Source: Streptomyces tagetis (GTDB lineage: Bacteria; Actinomycetota; Actinomycetes; Streptomycetales; Streptomycetaceae). From it: a stretch of DNA of 64,000 nt. Every line of letters begins with the position of its first letter. Positions within the stretch are counted from its first letter, which is position 1. The stretch covers positions 186,001 to 250,000 of the forward strand of contig NZ_JAGPNL010000002.1 of the NCBI RefSeq assembly GCF_018069565.1, written 5' to 3'. The notes beneath the pieces were generated by a model. That model was not told the DNA's origin, searched no databases, and saw only the letters and a program-made list of their open reading frames with translations. Position numbers and translations under genes: made by a program. Below are positions 25,442-36,036 of this stretch, one piece after another.

Positions 25442-26740
25442 TCACCACCTCCCCGGCACCGCCAGTTCGGACTCCAGGGCGGCCAGCCGCGACCGGGCCG
25501 CCGCGGTGGGGCGGACCGTGGCCAGTGCTCGCCAGACGTCGAGGTCGTCCTCGCCCCAGGGAGCGTGCGCCCAGTCGGCGAGCAGGTCCGGGTCGCGGCG
25601 CGCGATCAGCGCGTTGCGCAGGGCGTCGGCGAGCCGGTGCCTCATCCGGACCACGGCGGGGGCCTGCGAGCCAGGCAGCAGCGGACCGGCGTACGCCGTC
25701 GCCGCCTTCGTGATCGCCCCGGAACGCAGCCGCCGCTCCACCACCGCGATGTCGGACTCCACGGGCACGGTGAGCCGGTACGGACGGGACGCCAGCCGAC
25801 CCGGTCCGAGCACCCCGCGCAGACGGGCGAGTTCCGCGCGGAGCGTCACCGGGGTCACCCGTTCGTCCTCGTACAGCGCGCAGAGCAGTTCGTCGCCGGT
25901 CAGCCCCTCCGGGTGCAGGGCCAGCAGGACGACGATCTCGCTGTGCCGCCGGCTGAGCCGGACCCTGCGGCCTCCGGTGGTCAGCAGCGCTTCGGCGCGG
26001 CCCAGCGCGGTCAGCTCGGCGTGATCCTCCGCCGGCCGCTCCGGGGCGGACAGGGCGAGGTGAGACTCGGCGGCGCGGGCGACCGCCTGCACGAAGCCGA
26101 GGCTGTGCGGATGCGCCAGCCCGTCCCCACCGGTGATGTCCACGGCGCCGAGCACCCGCCCCGTCCGTGGATCGTGGACCGGAGCCGCCGCGCACGTCCA
26201 GGGCTGGACACGGCGTATGAAGTGCTCGGCCGCGAAGACCTGGACGGGCCGGCCGACGGCCACCGCGGTACCCGGCGCGTTCGTGCCGACCGCCGACTCC
26301 GCCCAGCGGGCACCCGGCACGAAGTTCATCCGGTCCGCCCGGCGCCGGGTCGCCCGATGTCCCTCGACCCAGAGCAGGCTGCCGTGCGCGTCGCACACCG
26401 CCAGCAGGTGTTCTCCGTCGGCGGCGAACGTGCCCAGCAGCTCACGGACGAGCGGCATCACCCGCGCCAGCGGATGGTCGGCCCGGTACGCGCTGAGGTC
26501 GGCGTCCATGAGTTCCACGCTCGCGGTGCCGTCCGGGCCGACCCCCGCTCGCACCGACCGCCGCCATGACGCGGCCACCACGTCCCGCACGGGCCGTGAC
26601 ACGGTGCCCGCCCGGGTGAAGGTCTCGTGTGCGCGCCGCAGTGTCCGTGCGCGCTCGACGGGGTCGGCTCCCGGTTCCAGAGCCAGCCACGAATCGCTCA
26701 TCTCGGCCTCCCCGGACAGCGATGGGATGGTGGAGGACAT
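25442..26740 (-). CDS. GAF-domain regulator, AcoR-like sensor without AAA domain
   Basis: 432 residues. The N-terminal AHETFTRAGTVSRPVRDVVAASWRRS is the start typical of AcoR-type activators, and a GAF domain follows (PGARWAESAVGTNAPGTAVA, CAAAPVHDPRTGRVLGAVDITG). Instead of a sigma54-interacting AAA domain the C-terminus has a winged-helix region (RLSRRHSEIVVLLALHPEGLTGDELLCAL) followed by a helical tail. In actinomycetes such proteins sit next to acetaldehyde dehydrogenase genes and are thought to control them. ATG 26740 has GGGGAG at good spacing; ATG 26701 (MSDSWLALE) is an alternative. Confidence 0.85.
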   Translation of the reverse strand: MSSTIPSLSGEAEMSDSWLALEPGADPVERARTLRRAHETFTRAGTVSRPVRDVVAASWRRSVRAGVGPDGTASVELMDADLSAYRADHPLARVMPLVRELLGTFAADGEHLLAVCDAHGSLLWVEGHRATRRRADRMNFVPGARWAESAVGTNAPGTAVAVGRPVQVFAAEHFIRRVQPWTCAAAPVHDPRTGRVLGAVDITGGDGLAHPHSLGFVQAVARAAESHLALSAPERPAEDHAELTALGRAEALLTTGGRRVRLSRRHSEIVVLLALHPEGLTGDELLCALYEDERVTPVTLRAELARLRGVLGPGRLASRPYRLTVPVESDIAVVERRLRSGAITKAATAYAGPLLPGSQAPAVVRMRHRLADALRNALIARRDPDLLADWAHAPWGEDDLDVWRALATVRPTAAARSRLAALESELAVPGRW

Positions 26741-26812
26741 GGTTGCTCCCCGGGTACGCGCGGACAACCTTTCCGGCCGGCCCGGTCGTCCGGGCGTGGC
26801 GGGTCGCCGGGG

Positions 26813-27496
26813 TCAGGCGAAGTTCACGAGTCTGATGTAGCGGGTCCAGTCCCACAGCGGACCCGGGTCCGTGTGGTCGCTGCCCGGCACCTCGTGGTGT
26901 CCGAGGATGTGGGCCCGGTCCTTGGGGATGCCGTACTTGGTGCAGATCGCGGCGGTGAGCCGGGCCGACTCCTCGTACAGGGCGTTGGTGAAGTACTCCG
27001 GCCGGTCCACCCAGCCCTCGTGCTCGATTCCGATGCTGCGGGTGTTGTAGTCCCAGTTCCCCGCGTGCCAGGCGATGTCCGTCTCGGCGACGCACTGGGC
27101 GACGTGCCCGTCGGCGGATCGCACGACGTAGTGCGCGGAGACCGCTCTCTCCGGGTCGCGGAAGATGGACAGGGTGTCGGCGTAGGTCTCCTGCGTGACG
27201 TGGATGATCACGTAGTCGAGGGGGTAGGCGGCGGGGCGGCTCGACCTGCTGTAGTTGGACGGGTCCGCCGCCTGCCAGTCTGCGGTCGGGTAGTCGACGG
27301 CCCTCGACCGATCGTCTTCGGGCTGGGCGGCCGTGAGCTTCGGCTCGTCGTCCCCGGGCTGGGCCGCGGCGGCCCGGGTGCCCGAGAAGAGGGCGTAGGG
27401 GGCGGCGGCGAGCGCTGCTCCCGTCAGCAGCAGCCCGCGTCTGCTCGGCGACGGCGTCGTGGCCTTCGCCTGTGTCTGCTCCATGTCCCGGTCCAT
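26813..27496 (-). CDS. N-acetylmuramoyl-L-alanine amidase (amidase_2/PGRP), Tat-exported
   Basis: 227 residues. The start contains a twin-arginine signal (SRRGLLLTGAALAAAPYALF). The catalytic domain has YVIIHVTQE (first zinc His), HAGNWDYNTRSIGIEHEGW, and ILGHHEVPGSDHTDPGPLWDW (second His and catalytic Lys/Asp-region residues), as in peptidoglycan recognition/amidase_2 proteins. It should cleave the MurNAc-L-Ala bond outside the membrane. Two ATGs lie four codons apart at the start. Confidence 0.93.
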   Translation of the reverse strand: MDRDMEQTQAKATTPSPSRRGLLLTGAALAAAPYALFSGTRAAAAQPGDDEPKLTAAQPEDDRSRAVDYPTADWQAADPSNYSRSSRPAAYPLDYVIIHVTQETYADTLSIFRDPERAVSAHYVVRSADGHVAQCVAETDIAWHAGNWDYNTRSIGIEHEGWVDRPEYFTNALYEESARLTAAICTKYGIPKDRAHILGHHEVPGSDHTDPGPLWDWTRYIRLVNFA

Positions 27497-27956
27497 ACGG
27501 ACTGCCTTTCGTCGGTGGGGGGACCAGCCGAGGCACCCTGAGTGCTGCGGTGGTGAGGTGCTCCCTCGGTCTGCCGGATACCTGATGCTCGGTCACTCTG
27601 GTGGTTCGGTGGTGGGGGTGATGCGGGGCACGGGGGTGCGGGCGTGGTCGTCCACGGCCGTCGCGTTGTCGCGCCCCGCGGGAATCACGTTACGGCCAGG
27701 GCGGGTTGGGTTGCAGGAGGCGGACCGGTTCCGTGGACGGCCGCCGGAATGTGGATAACTCCTTCACCCGATCGGGTGTTTGACGGAGCCTTGTGGAAGG
27801 CAGGCCGCCGAGGCGGCGAGCCGGGGGAGTGGCCGGACGCCAAGGTGCCCCGCCGCGGGTGACGTGCTTTCACGGCTGCGCCTGGGACGTGCCGCTGCCC
27901 CCGGCGGTCGAAGGCTCGTACGGCCCGCTCGTCGGCAGTTCGCTCCGTGGGGAGCC
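27497..27956. other. Intergenic region, nothing recognised
   Basis: 460 bp between the amidase start and the end of the ROK regulator gene. Short open frames here lack ribosome sites and family similarity. The amidase promoter must lie at its left end. Confidence 0.5.
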
Positions 27957-29165
27957 TCAGGCCCGCTCGGCCACCGTCGCCGGGTCGTCCAGTACCCCCC
28001 GGATCACCGAGTGCGCGGCGCCGAGCAGCGGACCCTGCGGCCCCAGTTCCGACGCGGACACCGGGCAGGCCGGACCGGCCGTTCGCCGGGACAGTTCCTC
28101 GCGCAGCGACGGCAGCAGCCACGGTGCGACCGCGGCGAGCGCGCCGCCGACCACCACGGCCTCGGGGTCCAGCAGGTTCACCGCCCCGGTCAGCGCGATG
28201 CCGAGCGCGGTGCCCGCCTCGCGCAGGGCCCGCCGTACGTTCTCGTCGCCCTCCGCCGCGCGCCCGGCCAGCACCCCGACCCGGTCCTCGCCGGGCTCCA
28301 GCCCGGCAGCGCGCAGCACCGCCTTCTCACCCGCGTACTGCTCCAGGCACCCGTGCCCGCCGCAGGGGCACTCCGGACCGTCGGGCCAGACCGGCACGTG
28401 CCCCAGCTCTCCCGCGAAGCCGCGGGTCCCGCGCAGCAGCCGCCCGTCGACCACCACGGCCCCGCCGATGCCGATCTCCGCCGAGACGTGCAGGAAGTCG
28501 CTCGGCGTGCCGTCACCGAGCCACAGCTCGGCCAGCGCGCCGAAGTTCGCCTCGTTGTCCACCGTCAGCGGCACGTCCGACGGGAAGAGGGCGGCGAGGT
28601 CGGTGTCGTGCCAGTCGAGGTTCGGGGCGCGTACGACGGTCCGCGCGTCGCGGGCGACGAGGCCGGGCACGGCCACGGCGAGCCCGGCCGGCCACAGACC
28701 CTCGGCCTCGGCCTCGGCGACGACACGCCGGACGAGGCCGGTGAGCCGCTCGATGACCGACTCGGGGGACCGTCCCCTGTTGCTGCCGTACCGCACGGCC
28801 CGCGACCGTACCGTGCCCCGCAGGTCGACCGCGCAGACCGCGAGGTGGTCGACACCGACCTCCGCCCCGATCCCCGCCGGGCCGTGGGTGCTGAGGGCGA
28901 GCGCCCAGCCGGGCCGGCCCACCCTGGAGGGGCGTTCGGGGCCCAGCTCCTCCAGGAGGCCGGAGCGGATGAGTTCGTCCACGAGGGTCGAGACCGCCGC
29001 CCGCGTCAGTCCGATCCGGGAGGCGACGCCGGCGCGCGACAGGGGCCCCTCGGCGCCGACGGCGTGCAGCACGCGCGAGAGGTTGCGGCGACGCATCCCG
29101 CGCTGGGTGTCCGGCAGCGCGCGTCCGGGGCGGCCCGGCTGGGATTCGTTCGGCTGTGCGGTCAT
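27957..29165 (-). CDS. ROK family repressor of xylose genes (XylR-like)
   Basis: 402 residues. The N-terminal winged HTH reads GPLSRAGVASRIGLTRAAVSTL, followed by the ROK fold: GIGAEVGVDHLAVCAVDL, AEIGIGGAVVVDGRLLRG, GELGHVPV and the zinc-binding CPCGGHGCLEQYAG. These are features of the XylR/NagC repressor branch rather than sugar kinases. Its position beside xylB and divergent xylA indicates control of xylose use, with operator candidate at 31190-31206. ATG 29165 chosen (MTAQPNESQ); an ATG eight codons upstream is possible. Confidence 0.9.
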   Translation of the reverse strand: MTAQPNESQPGRPGRALPDTQRGMRRRNLSRVLHAVGAEGPLSRAGVASRIGLTRAAVSTLVDELIRSGLLEELGPERPSRVGRPGWALALSTHGPAGIGAEVGVDHLAVCAVDLRGTVRSRAVRYGSNRGRSPESVIERLTGLVRRVVAEAEAEGLWPAGLAVAVPGLVARDARTVVRAPNLDWHDTDLAALFPSDVPLTVDNEANFGALAELWLGDGTPSDFLHVSAEIGIGGAVVVDGRLLRGTRGFAGELGHVPVWPDGPECPCGGHGCLEQYAGEKAVLRAAGLEPGEDRVGVLAGRAAEGDENVRRALREAGTALGIALTGAVNLLDPEAVVVGGALAAVAPWLLPSLREELSRRTAGPACPVSASELGPQGPLLGAAHSVIRGVLDDPATVAERA

Positions 29166-29620
29166 GCCTGCGTCAGTCCTCGGTCGCATCTCGGTCCCCC
29201 GTCCACGGCGTACGCCACGCGGGTCTCTCCCTCTGTCCAGGCGGTCCGGCCGTGCGGCGAGCGGTGCCCTTCGCCCGCCGGGAGCACCGTCACCGCGACC
29301 CGGACCGGCCGCGCGGTCGGGCGGACGCACGCCCCGAACCCGCGGGCACGCACGCCCCGAACCCGCGGGCACCCACGTCCCGAACCCACGGGCACGCGCG
29401 TCGCAAACCCGTGGGCACGCGCGCGGGGGAGTGCCCACGGCGCGGAAGCAGCCGACCCCGCGAGAACCGCTCCCGGTACGGAGGGTCCGCCTCCGTACCG
29501 TCCAGCCCGGTCGGCGTCGTGCCGTACGGCCGCCACGGTCACCGTTCGCCGGCTCCGGCGCGGCCCCCGTGACGCCTCCCCGTCACGCTCCCTGACGCCC
29601 CCCCCGTGACGGCCCCGCCG
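29166..29620. other. Intergenic region between xylB and the ROK gene
   Basis: 455 bp on the 3' side of xylB and 5' side of the ROK gene. It contains the 23-bp tandem repeats at 29328-29425. No gene was recognised. Confidence 0.55.
29328..29425. repeat. Four tandem copies of a 23-bp repeat
   Basis: Units of the form ACGCACGCCCCGAACCCGCG plus GGC recur four times; the first two are identical and the third and fourth diverge. Each carries the small palindrome CCCGCGGG or a variant. They lie about 160-260 bp upstream of the ROK gene start. Confidence 0.85.
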
Positions 29621-31066
29621 TCACCGGCTGCCGGGACCCCGCTCCACCAGCGGCGCGGCGTCGGAGAGCACCCCGGCGATCCTGTCCAGCGCCGCCTCGT
29701 CGCGCTCCACGGGGTCGAGCACGGGACCCGCGGCCGTGTCCCAGCGCCGGGCGACCGCCGCCGGGTCCTCCCCGGTCAGCAGCCCGGCCGCCTGCGCGGC
29801 GGCCCCGAGCGCCACCAGCTCCCGCGCCTGCGGGATCTGGACCGGGCGGCCCGACAGACGCCGTACCGTCTGCTGCCAGGCCGCCCCGCGCGAACCGCCG
29901 CCGATCAGCAGGAGCGGAGCGGCAGGGTCCGCGTCCTCGTCGAGGACCAGGTCGAGCGCGCCGAGCAACGAGTGGACGGCGCCGTCGTACGCGGCCTGGA
30001 GGAGCTGGCCCGCGGTCGTGTCATGACGCAGCCCGTACAGCAGGCCGGAGGCGTGGGGCAGGTTCGGCGTGCGTTCGCCGTCCAGGAAGGGCAGCAGCGT
30101 GACGTCCGTGCCGGGTTCGACGGCCTCCCGGTCCAGGCCCAGCAGAGCCGCGATCCGGTCCACGGCGAGCGTGCAGTTGAGGGTGCAGGCCAGCGGCAGC
30201 CAGTCGCCCCGCGCGTCGGCGAAGCCCGCCACGGTGCCGGTCGGGTCCGCCGGCCGGTGCCGCGAGACCGCGTACACGGTGCCCGAGGTGCCGAGGCTCA
30301 TCACCGGCACGCCGGGACGCAGGCCGAGGCCCAGCGCGGCGGCAGCGTTGTCGCCGGTGCCGGCGGCGACGAGGGTCCCCTTGGAGAAGGGCAGGCCCTG
30401 CGCGTCCCGGACGGTTCCGGCCACTTCGCCGGACCGTACGACACGCGGAAGGAGTGCCGGATCGAGCGCCACGCGCGCGAGGATCTCTTCGTCGTACGAC
30501 TCCGTCCCGGATGCCCACCAGCCGGTGCCGGACGCGTCGCCGCGGTCGGTGGTGCCCTGACCCGTGAGCCGCTCGGTGAGGTAATCGTGCGGCAGGCGCA
30601 CGGCCTTGGTCGCCCGCACGGCGTCCGGCTCGTGTTCGGCCAGCCACGCCCACTTGGTGACCGTGAAGGACGCGCTGGGCACGCTGCCCGCGCGCTCCGC
30701 CCACGCCTTGGGCCCGCCCAGCTCCTCGACGAGACGGCGGGCCTGCGGCGCGGAGCGCACGTCGTTCCAGAGCAGGGCGGGGCGGACCGGCTCGCCGTCG
30801 GCGTCCAGTGTGACGAGCCCGTGCTGCTGCCCGCCTATCGACACGGCGGTGGCCTCGCGGGCCGCGTCACCGCACTGGCCGAGGGCCTCGCACAGGGCGT
30901 CCCACCACTGGCGCGGGTCGCTCTCGCGGCCGGCCCCGGTGGACACGGTGTGCGGCGCCTGCCCGGAGGCGACGACCCGGCCGGTGGACGTGTCGACGAC
31001 CAGCGCCTTGGTGGACTGGGTGGACGAGTCCACACCGACGACGAGCGGACCCTCGGGTGCTGACAT
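29621..31066 (-). CDS. xylB: Xylulokinase
   Basis: 481 residues of the FGGY carbohydrate kinase family. VVGVDSSTQSTKALVVD (phosphate 1), SIGGQQHGLV (sugar binding, xylulokinase-type), LWNDVRS, AAGTGDNAAAALG and MSLGTSGTVYAVS (phosphate 2), and LLIGGGSRGAAWQQ (adenosine). It phosphorylates D-xylulose made by the xylose isomerase encoded divergently. GAGGGAG precedes the ATG at 31066. Confidence 0.95.
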   Translation of the reverse strand: MSAPEGPLVVGVDSSTQSTKALVVDTSTGRVVASGQAPHTVSTGAGRESDPRQWWDALCEALGQCGDAAREATAVSIGGQQHGLVTLDADGEPVRPALLWNDVRSAPQARRLVEELGGPKAWAERAGSVPSASFTVTKWAWLAEHEPDAVRATKAVRLPHDYLTERLTGQGTTDRGDASGTGWWASGTESYDEEILARVALDPALLPRVVRSGEVAGTVRDAQGLPFSKGTLVAAGTGDNAAAALGLGLRPGVPVMSLGTSGTVYAVSRHRPADPTGTVAGFADARGDWLPLACTLNCTLAVDRIAALLGLDREAVEPGTDVTLLPFLDGERTPNLPHASGLLYGLRHDTTAGQLLQAAYDGAVHSLLGALDLVLDEDADPAAPLLLIGGGSRGAAWQQTVRRLSGRPVQIPQARELVALGAAAQAAGLLTGEDPAAVARRWDTAAGPVLDPVERDEAALDRIAGVLSDAAPLVERGPGSR

Positions 31067-31189
31067 CGGGCTACTCCCTCTTCCGCGGCTCTCGGGCCAT
31101 TGGCCTGGGTTTCGTCGTGCTGCCGGACCACTCGGCCCGGAATCCGCTCCGTCGGGGACACCGTGTCCCTTCCCAGGGGTGCATCTGCA

Positions 31190-31206
31190 TACTAATTTGT
31201 AAACTG
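31190..31206. promoter_or_regulatory. Operator candidate in the xylB-xylA divergent promoter region
   Basis: TACTAATTTGTAAACTG is an AT-rich, roughly symmetric element (ACTAA and AGTTT-type arms) in a GC-rich 179-bp divergent gap. Similar TTAGTTT/AAACTAA elements bind XylR-type ROK repressors. Placement about 40 bp before the xylA start suits repression of both genes. Confidence 0.5.
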
Positions 31207-31230
31207 CCATGACGAAATAGCCGTCAGTGA

Positions 31231-32409
<1,179 letters not shown>

Positions 32410-32594
32410 CCGACCCGCTCTCCGGAACGCCGCTCCCGTCTTCCCGTCCTCGGGTGGGCCGGGGCGGCTTCCGTGTCGGCGGGCCGGGCAGGCGGACCCG
32501 CGTGCCGGACACGCCGGGCCGAGGGCCGAGGGCGAGTCCCCGCGCGTGTGGAGCGTGGTCAAGGGCTCCGGAGAGCCCTGAAAGGATGGTCCTC

Positions 32595-33038
32595 ATGACA
32601 CGAGAGAGCGGAGTGACGGCGGACCCGGGCGTCGGCGGGGGAGAACCGCTGGTGGTCATCGCCGCGGTGATCATCCAACGCGGGCGGCTGCTGGTCGTGA
32701 GCAAGCGGGCGGCGCCGGACGTCTTCTACCTCCCCGGAGGCAAGCCCGACCACGGCGAGGAGCCCCTCGAAGCCCTCATCCGCGAGCTGGACGAGGAACT
32801 CGGCGTCGAACCCCTCGAACCCCGGCTCCTGGACCGCGTCGAATCCGTCGCCGCCCTGGAGGGCGTGCCGCTGCACCTGACCGTCTTCCAGGCCGGGATC
32901 GACCGTCCGCCCCGGCCCGCCGCCGAGCTGGCCCACATGAAGTGGATCACCGGGGACGAACCGGACGTCCACCTCTCACCCGCCCTCACGGACCACGTCC
33001 TGCCCCTGCTCCGCCGAACCGGCGCCCTCGCGCCCTGA
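32595..33038 (+). CDS. Nudix hydrolase
   Basis: 147 residues. A complete Nudix box reads GGKPDHGEEPLEALIREL and continues DEELGV, matching Gx5Ex7REUxEExGU. VVIAAVIIQRGRLLVVSKR at the start is typical of MutT-like members. The substrate cannot be predicted. ATG 32595 is chosen with AAAGGA upstream; ATG 32586 in the same frame is possible. Confidence 0.92.
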   Translation: MTRESGVTADPGVGGGEPLVVIAAVIIQRGRLLVVSKRAAPDVFYLPGGKPDHGEEPLEALIRELDEELGVEPLEPRLLDRVESVAALEGVPLHLTVFQAGIDRPPRPAAELAHMKWITGDEPDVHLSPALTDHVLPLLRRTGALAP

Positions 33039-33287
33039 CCCGGCGCCCGCGCGTCGGCCCGCACCGTACCCCTCCCAGGGACGCGCGGAAGGCGGGTTCC
33101 GAGTCACCATGGCGGTGGAGGGTTCCGGGCGAACACCGCCGAGGGTTCCCCGGACCGCTTCGGCGGGCACCTAAGGGGTGTCTGGGGGACGTCTCAGGGG
33201 CGTCTCAGGGTCGCCGCACGGAACCGCGGGTGGCGCGGACCCGTTTTCAGGACAGAGAGCGGCGAAGGCCGCGAAGGAGGCGACACC

Positions 33288-33470
33288 ATGTCGAACAACG
33301 CCAAGATCGCCGCAGGGGGTGTGGCGGTCGGGCTCATCCTGCTGATCTGGCTGCCCTGGTGGGCCGCCCTGCTGATCGTCCTCGGAGTCCCGGCCGCCGC
33401 GTACCTCGCGCTGGACCCCGCGCAGCGTCGCCGGCTGCGCCGTGTCACCCGCAAGGAGATCGGCCGCTGA
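33288..33470 (+). CDS. Small membrane protein of unknown function
   Basis: 60 residues. One or two hydrophobic segments cover residues ~7-42 (VGLILLIWLPWWAALLIVLG), followed by a strongly basic tail (RRRLRRVTRKEIGR), so it is probably a small inner-membrane protein with a cytoplasmic C-terminus. Strong ribosome site GAAGGAGG. No family recognised. Confidence 0.7.
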   Translation: MSNNAKIAAGGVAVGLILLIWLPWWAALLIVLGVPAAAYLALDPAQRRRLRRVTRKEIGR

Positions 33471-33794
33471 CCGCCTGACCGCCGGGGCCTGCACCCGGTC
33501 GTCGGCGCGGGCCCGCACGGAGTCACCCGCGTCGGTTCGCCCGCTCGGGGGAGGAAGGGACCGGCGGGGCTCCTTCCTCGCGCGGGTGACGCGGGTGCCT
33601 CCGTCGGGCGGATACATCACGGGCCGGCGCGGGCGCGGGCCCGGCGCGAGGCTGCCCGGCGCATGGCGGGCATCCGGAGGACCCTCACTCGTCCATCCAT
33701 GTACGCCTGCCCCCGTCGTCGTGGCGGGGGAGGGCCGACGGGGAAGGGCTGTGGGCGAAGTGCATCCCACCCTCCGGAGACAAGGGGCTCACCC
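33471..33794. other. Intergenic region, nothing recognised
   Basis: 324 bp between the small membrane protein and the hydrolase gene. A widely spaced inverted repeat (TCACCCGCG ... CGCGGGTGA, about 33528-33594) may be a terminator. No gene was seen. Confidence 0.4.
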
Positions 33795-34808
33795 ATGTGT
33801 ACGCGGGTCCTGTGGAACGACAACGATCTCGCCGTGCTGTCCGGCCGGACGATGGACTGGCCCGAGTCGACCGACCCCGTGCTCACCGTCCTGCCGCAGG
33901 GACTGGAGCGCGACGGCGGCGAACTGGGCGGCCAGACCGTCATCGCGGAGAATCCGCTCACCTGGACGAGCAGACTCGGCAGCCTCGTGACGACCGTCTA
34001 CGGAGCCGGCACGGTCGACGGCCTGAACGAGCGCGGCCTCGCCGCCCACATGCTCTACCTGGACATCACCGAACTCGCCCCCCGTGACCCCGGCCGGCCC
34101 GGACTGCACATGGGCCTGTGGGTCCAGTACCTCCTCGACAACGCCGCCACCGTGGAGGAAGCCCTCGCGCTCCTGGACACCTTTCAGCTCGTGATGATCG
34201 AGATGAACGGATTCGCGGCCACGGTCCACGTCGCCCTGGAGGACGCCCGGGGCGACTCCGCGATCATCGAGCACATCGCGGGCGAGCAAGTCGTGCACCA
34301 CGACCGCGCCTACACCGTCATGACCAACGCGCCCGCCTATGACGAACAGCGAAGCCTGCTGGAGGAGCAGGTGCGCAAGGCGCGCGAACTGGGCTACGAC
34401 AAGGCCGCCAGTGACGTCCCGCTGCCGGGCAACGTGAACCCCGTCGACCGCTTCCAGCGCGCCGCCTACTTCCGCGCCCTGCTGCCGAAGCCGGAGAACG
34501 AACGGCAGGCCGTCGCCGCCGTGCTCGCCATCACCCGCAACGCCTCCGTGCCCTTCGGCGCCCCGTACGCGTCCGGCAGGTTCGCCGTGTACAACACCGA
34601 ATACCGCACGGTGTGCGATCTGACCAACCAGCGGTACTTCTTCGAGCTGAGCACCAGCCCGAACCTCCTGTGGACCGAACTGGGCGCCTTCGACCTCTCA
34701 CCCGGCGCACCCGTGATGACGCTGGACCCGGACGACATCCACCTGTCCGGCAACGTCTCGGACACGTACACCCAGGCACCGGACCCCTTCGCTCCGGCCG
34801 GCCGCTGA
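33795..34808 (+). CDS. Choloylglycine hydrolase / penicillin V acylase family (Ntn amidase)
   Basis: 337 residues beginning MCTRVLWNDNDLAVLSGRTMDW. Cys2 would be the N-terminal nucleophile after Met removal, Arg and Asp of SGRTMDW are the conserved active-site residues, and LAAHMLYL and VMTNAPAYDEQ match the family. Members hydrolyse linear amides: conjugated bile acids, penicillin V or acyl-homoserine lactones. No signal peptide is visible, so it is probably cytoplasmic or autoprocessed. Confidence 0.9.
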   Translation: MCTRVLWNDNDLAVLSGRTMDWPESTDPVLTVLPQGLERDGGELGGQTVIAENPLTWTSRLGSLVTTVYGAGTVDGLNERGLAAHMLYLDITELAPRDPGRPGLHMGLWVQYLLDNAATVEEALALLDTFQLVMIEMNGFAATVHVALEDARGDSAIIEHIAGEQVVHHDRAYTVMTNAPAYDEQRSLLEEQVRKARELGYDKAASDVPLPGNVNPVDRFQRAAYFRALLPKPENERQAVAAVLAITRNASVPFGAPYASGRFAVYNTEYRTVCDLTNQRYFFELSTSPNLLWTELGAFDLSPGAPVMTLDPDDIHLSGNVSDTYTQAPDPFAPAGR

Positions 34809-34871
34809 CCTGCATGGACCGCTGACGTCCGCCCGGCCGCCCCGCCTCGCCCGAGAGCCGCCCGAGCGCGG

Positions 34872-35783
34872 TCAGGTCGGGCGGACCGCCATCTCGTCCA
34901 GCGCTGCCAGCAGGCCGGGCAGCTCCGGTCCACGCCCCACCGGCAGGACCTCGCCGGGCTCCTCGTCCAGCAGCACGAACGCGATGTCGTCCGTCCTCGC
35001 CACGAGCGACCAGCCGGGGCCGTCCGCCCGCAGCGTGCGCGCCTCGCCCGGCGCGAACGACGACCGGACCCTGCCGAGCGGCGGCGGCGTGTCGACGTAG
35101 GCACGCGCCTCCGCGAGCACCCGGCGGACTCCACCGCGCCCGCTGCCGCCGGCCCCCTCCGGGCTGCCGGGCCTGTCCGCGATGCCGCCCGGCGCATCCC
35201 GCCCCGGCCCGTGGTCCGTGCGCTCCGCCACGTCCTGTCCGGCACCGTCCCCGGGTACGGAAACCCCGTCCGGCACCAGGAAATCGGCGTCGTCGACCTG
35301 GTCCCGCCACCGCGCCCACTGCATCGCGATCTCGTCGGCGCCGAGACGCCGCTGCGCGGGACCCCACCCCGTGGTGTCGGGCGGGGCCAGCGCGGGACCG
35401 TCACCCGCCCCGGGAACGGGATCGTGCGGGGCGGGTACGCCGGGCGCGGACACGGCGACCGCGAGCGGCCAGCCCGGCAGAGCCGTGACGACCGAACTCT
35501 CGTCCGGTGACAGGTCGTACTCCATACCGCAGTCCCAGGACGCCACGGCGACCGCGACCAGGGACACGTCGTCGATCACGACCGTCCACCGGGCGCCGTC
35601 ACCGTCCTGGCCGAGCACCAGACCGTAGCCGTCGGCCAGGGGTGTCAGACCGAGCGCCGCACAAGCCTCCGGATAGTCGTCACCCAGCACACTGGGGAAC
35701 TTCGCGGGTGTCAGCAACACCGCCGTCAGCACATAGAGCGCATCGTCCTCGCCAGTGACGGTGTCCCCTTGCGTCTCGGCCAT
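34872..35783 (-). CDS. Hypothetical protein, SUKH/SMI1-unlike, unknown function
   Basis: 303 residues, acidic, with no family I can name. The N-terminal ~120 residues (LYVLTAVLLTPAKFPSVLG, GLVLGQDGDGARWTVVIDD) and the C-terminal ~80 residues (ARTLRADGPGWSLVARTDD, FVLLDEEPGEVLPVGRG) look like small alpha/beta domains joined by a long Pro/Gly/Asp-rich linker (~130-225). No signal peptide or membrane segment. GGGGAGG lies before the ATG at 35783. Confidence 0.7.
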   Translation of the reverse strand: MAETQGDTVTGEDDALYVLTAVLLTPAKFPSVLGDDYPEACAALGLTPLADGYGLVLGQDGDGARWTVVIDDVSLVAVAVASWDCGMEYDLSPDESSVVTALPGWPLAVAVSAPGVPAPHDPVPGAGDGPALAPPDTTGWGPAQRRLGADEIAMQWARWRDQVDDADFLVPDGVSVPGDGAGQDVAERTDHGPGRDAPGGIADRPGSPEGAGGSGRGGVRRVLAEARAYVDTPPPLGRVRSSFAPGEARTLRADGPGWSLVARTDDIAFVLLDEEPGEVLPVGRGPELPGLLAALDEMAVRPT

Positions 35784-36036
35784 CCCAGCCTCCCCGTCGG
35801 TTCCGTCAACGGCGCGCACCCTAGTGCGAGGGGAAGCCGATTGTCACGACTCCCCGACACACCCGGGCCGCGGAGCTCCTGACCGGCTGCGACGACACGC
35901 CCGGCCGCGCGTGTCGTGACGCCGAGCCGCCGGAAGCGGGAGCAGGGGACATCGCCGTGTCCTCGGCGAACGCTGACCGTATATCTCCCGCCACTCAACG
36001 TAGAGTTGGGGTTCCATTGCGGAAGGGACGGACACG

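Noticed and set aside
36000..36020. Small inverted repeat near the DUF2236 start (ACTC...GAGT)
   Set aside because: Arms are only four bases and imperfectly placed; expected by chance.
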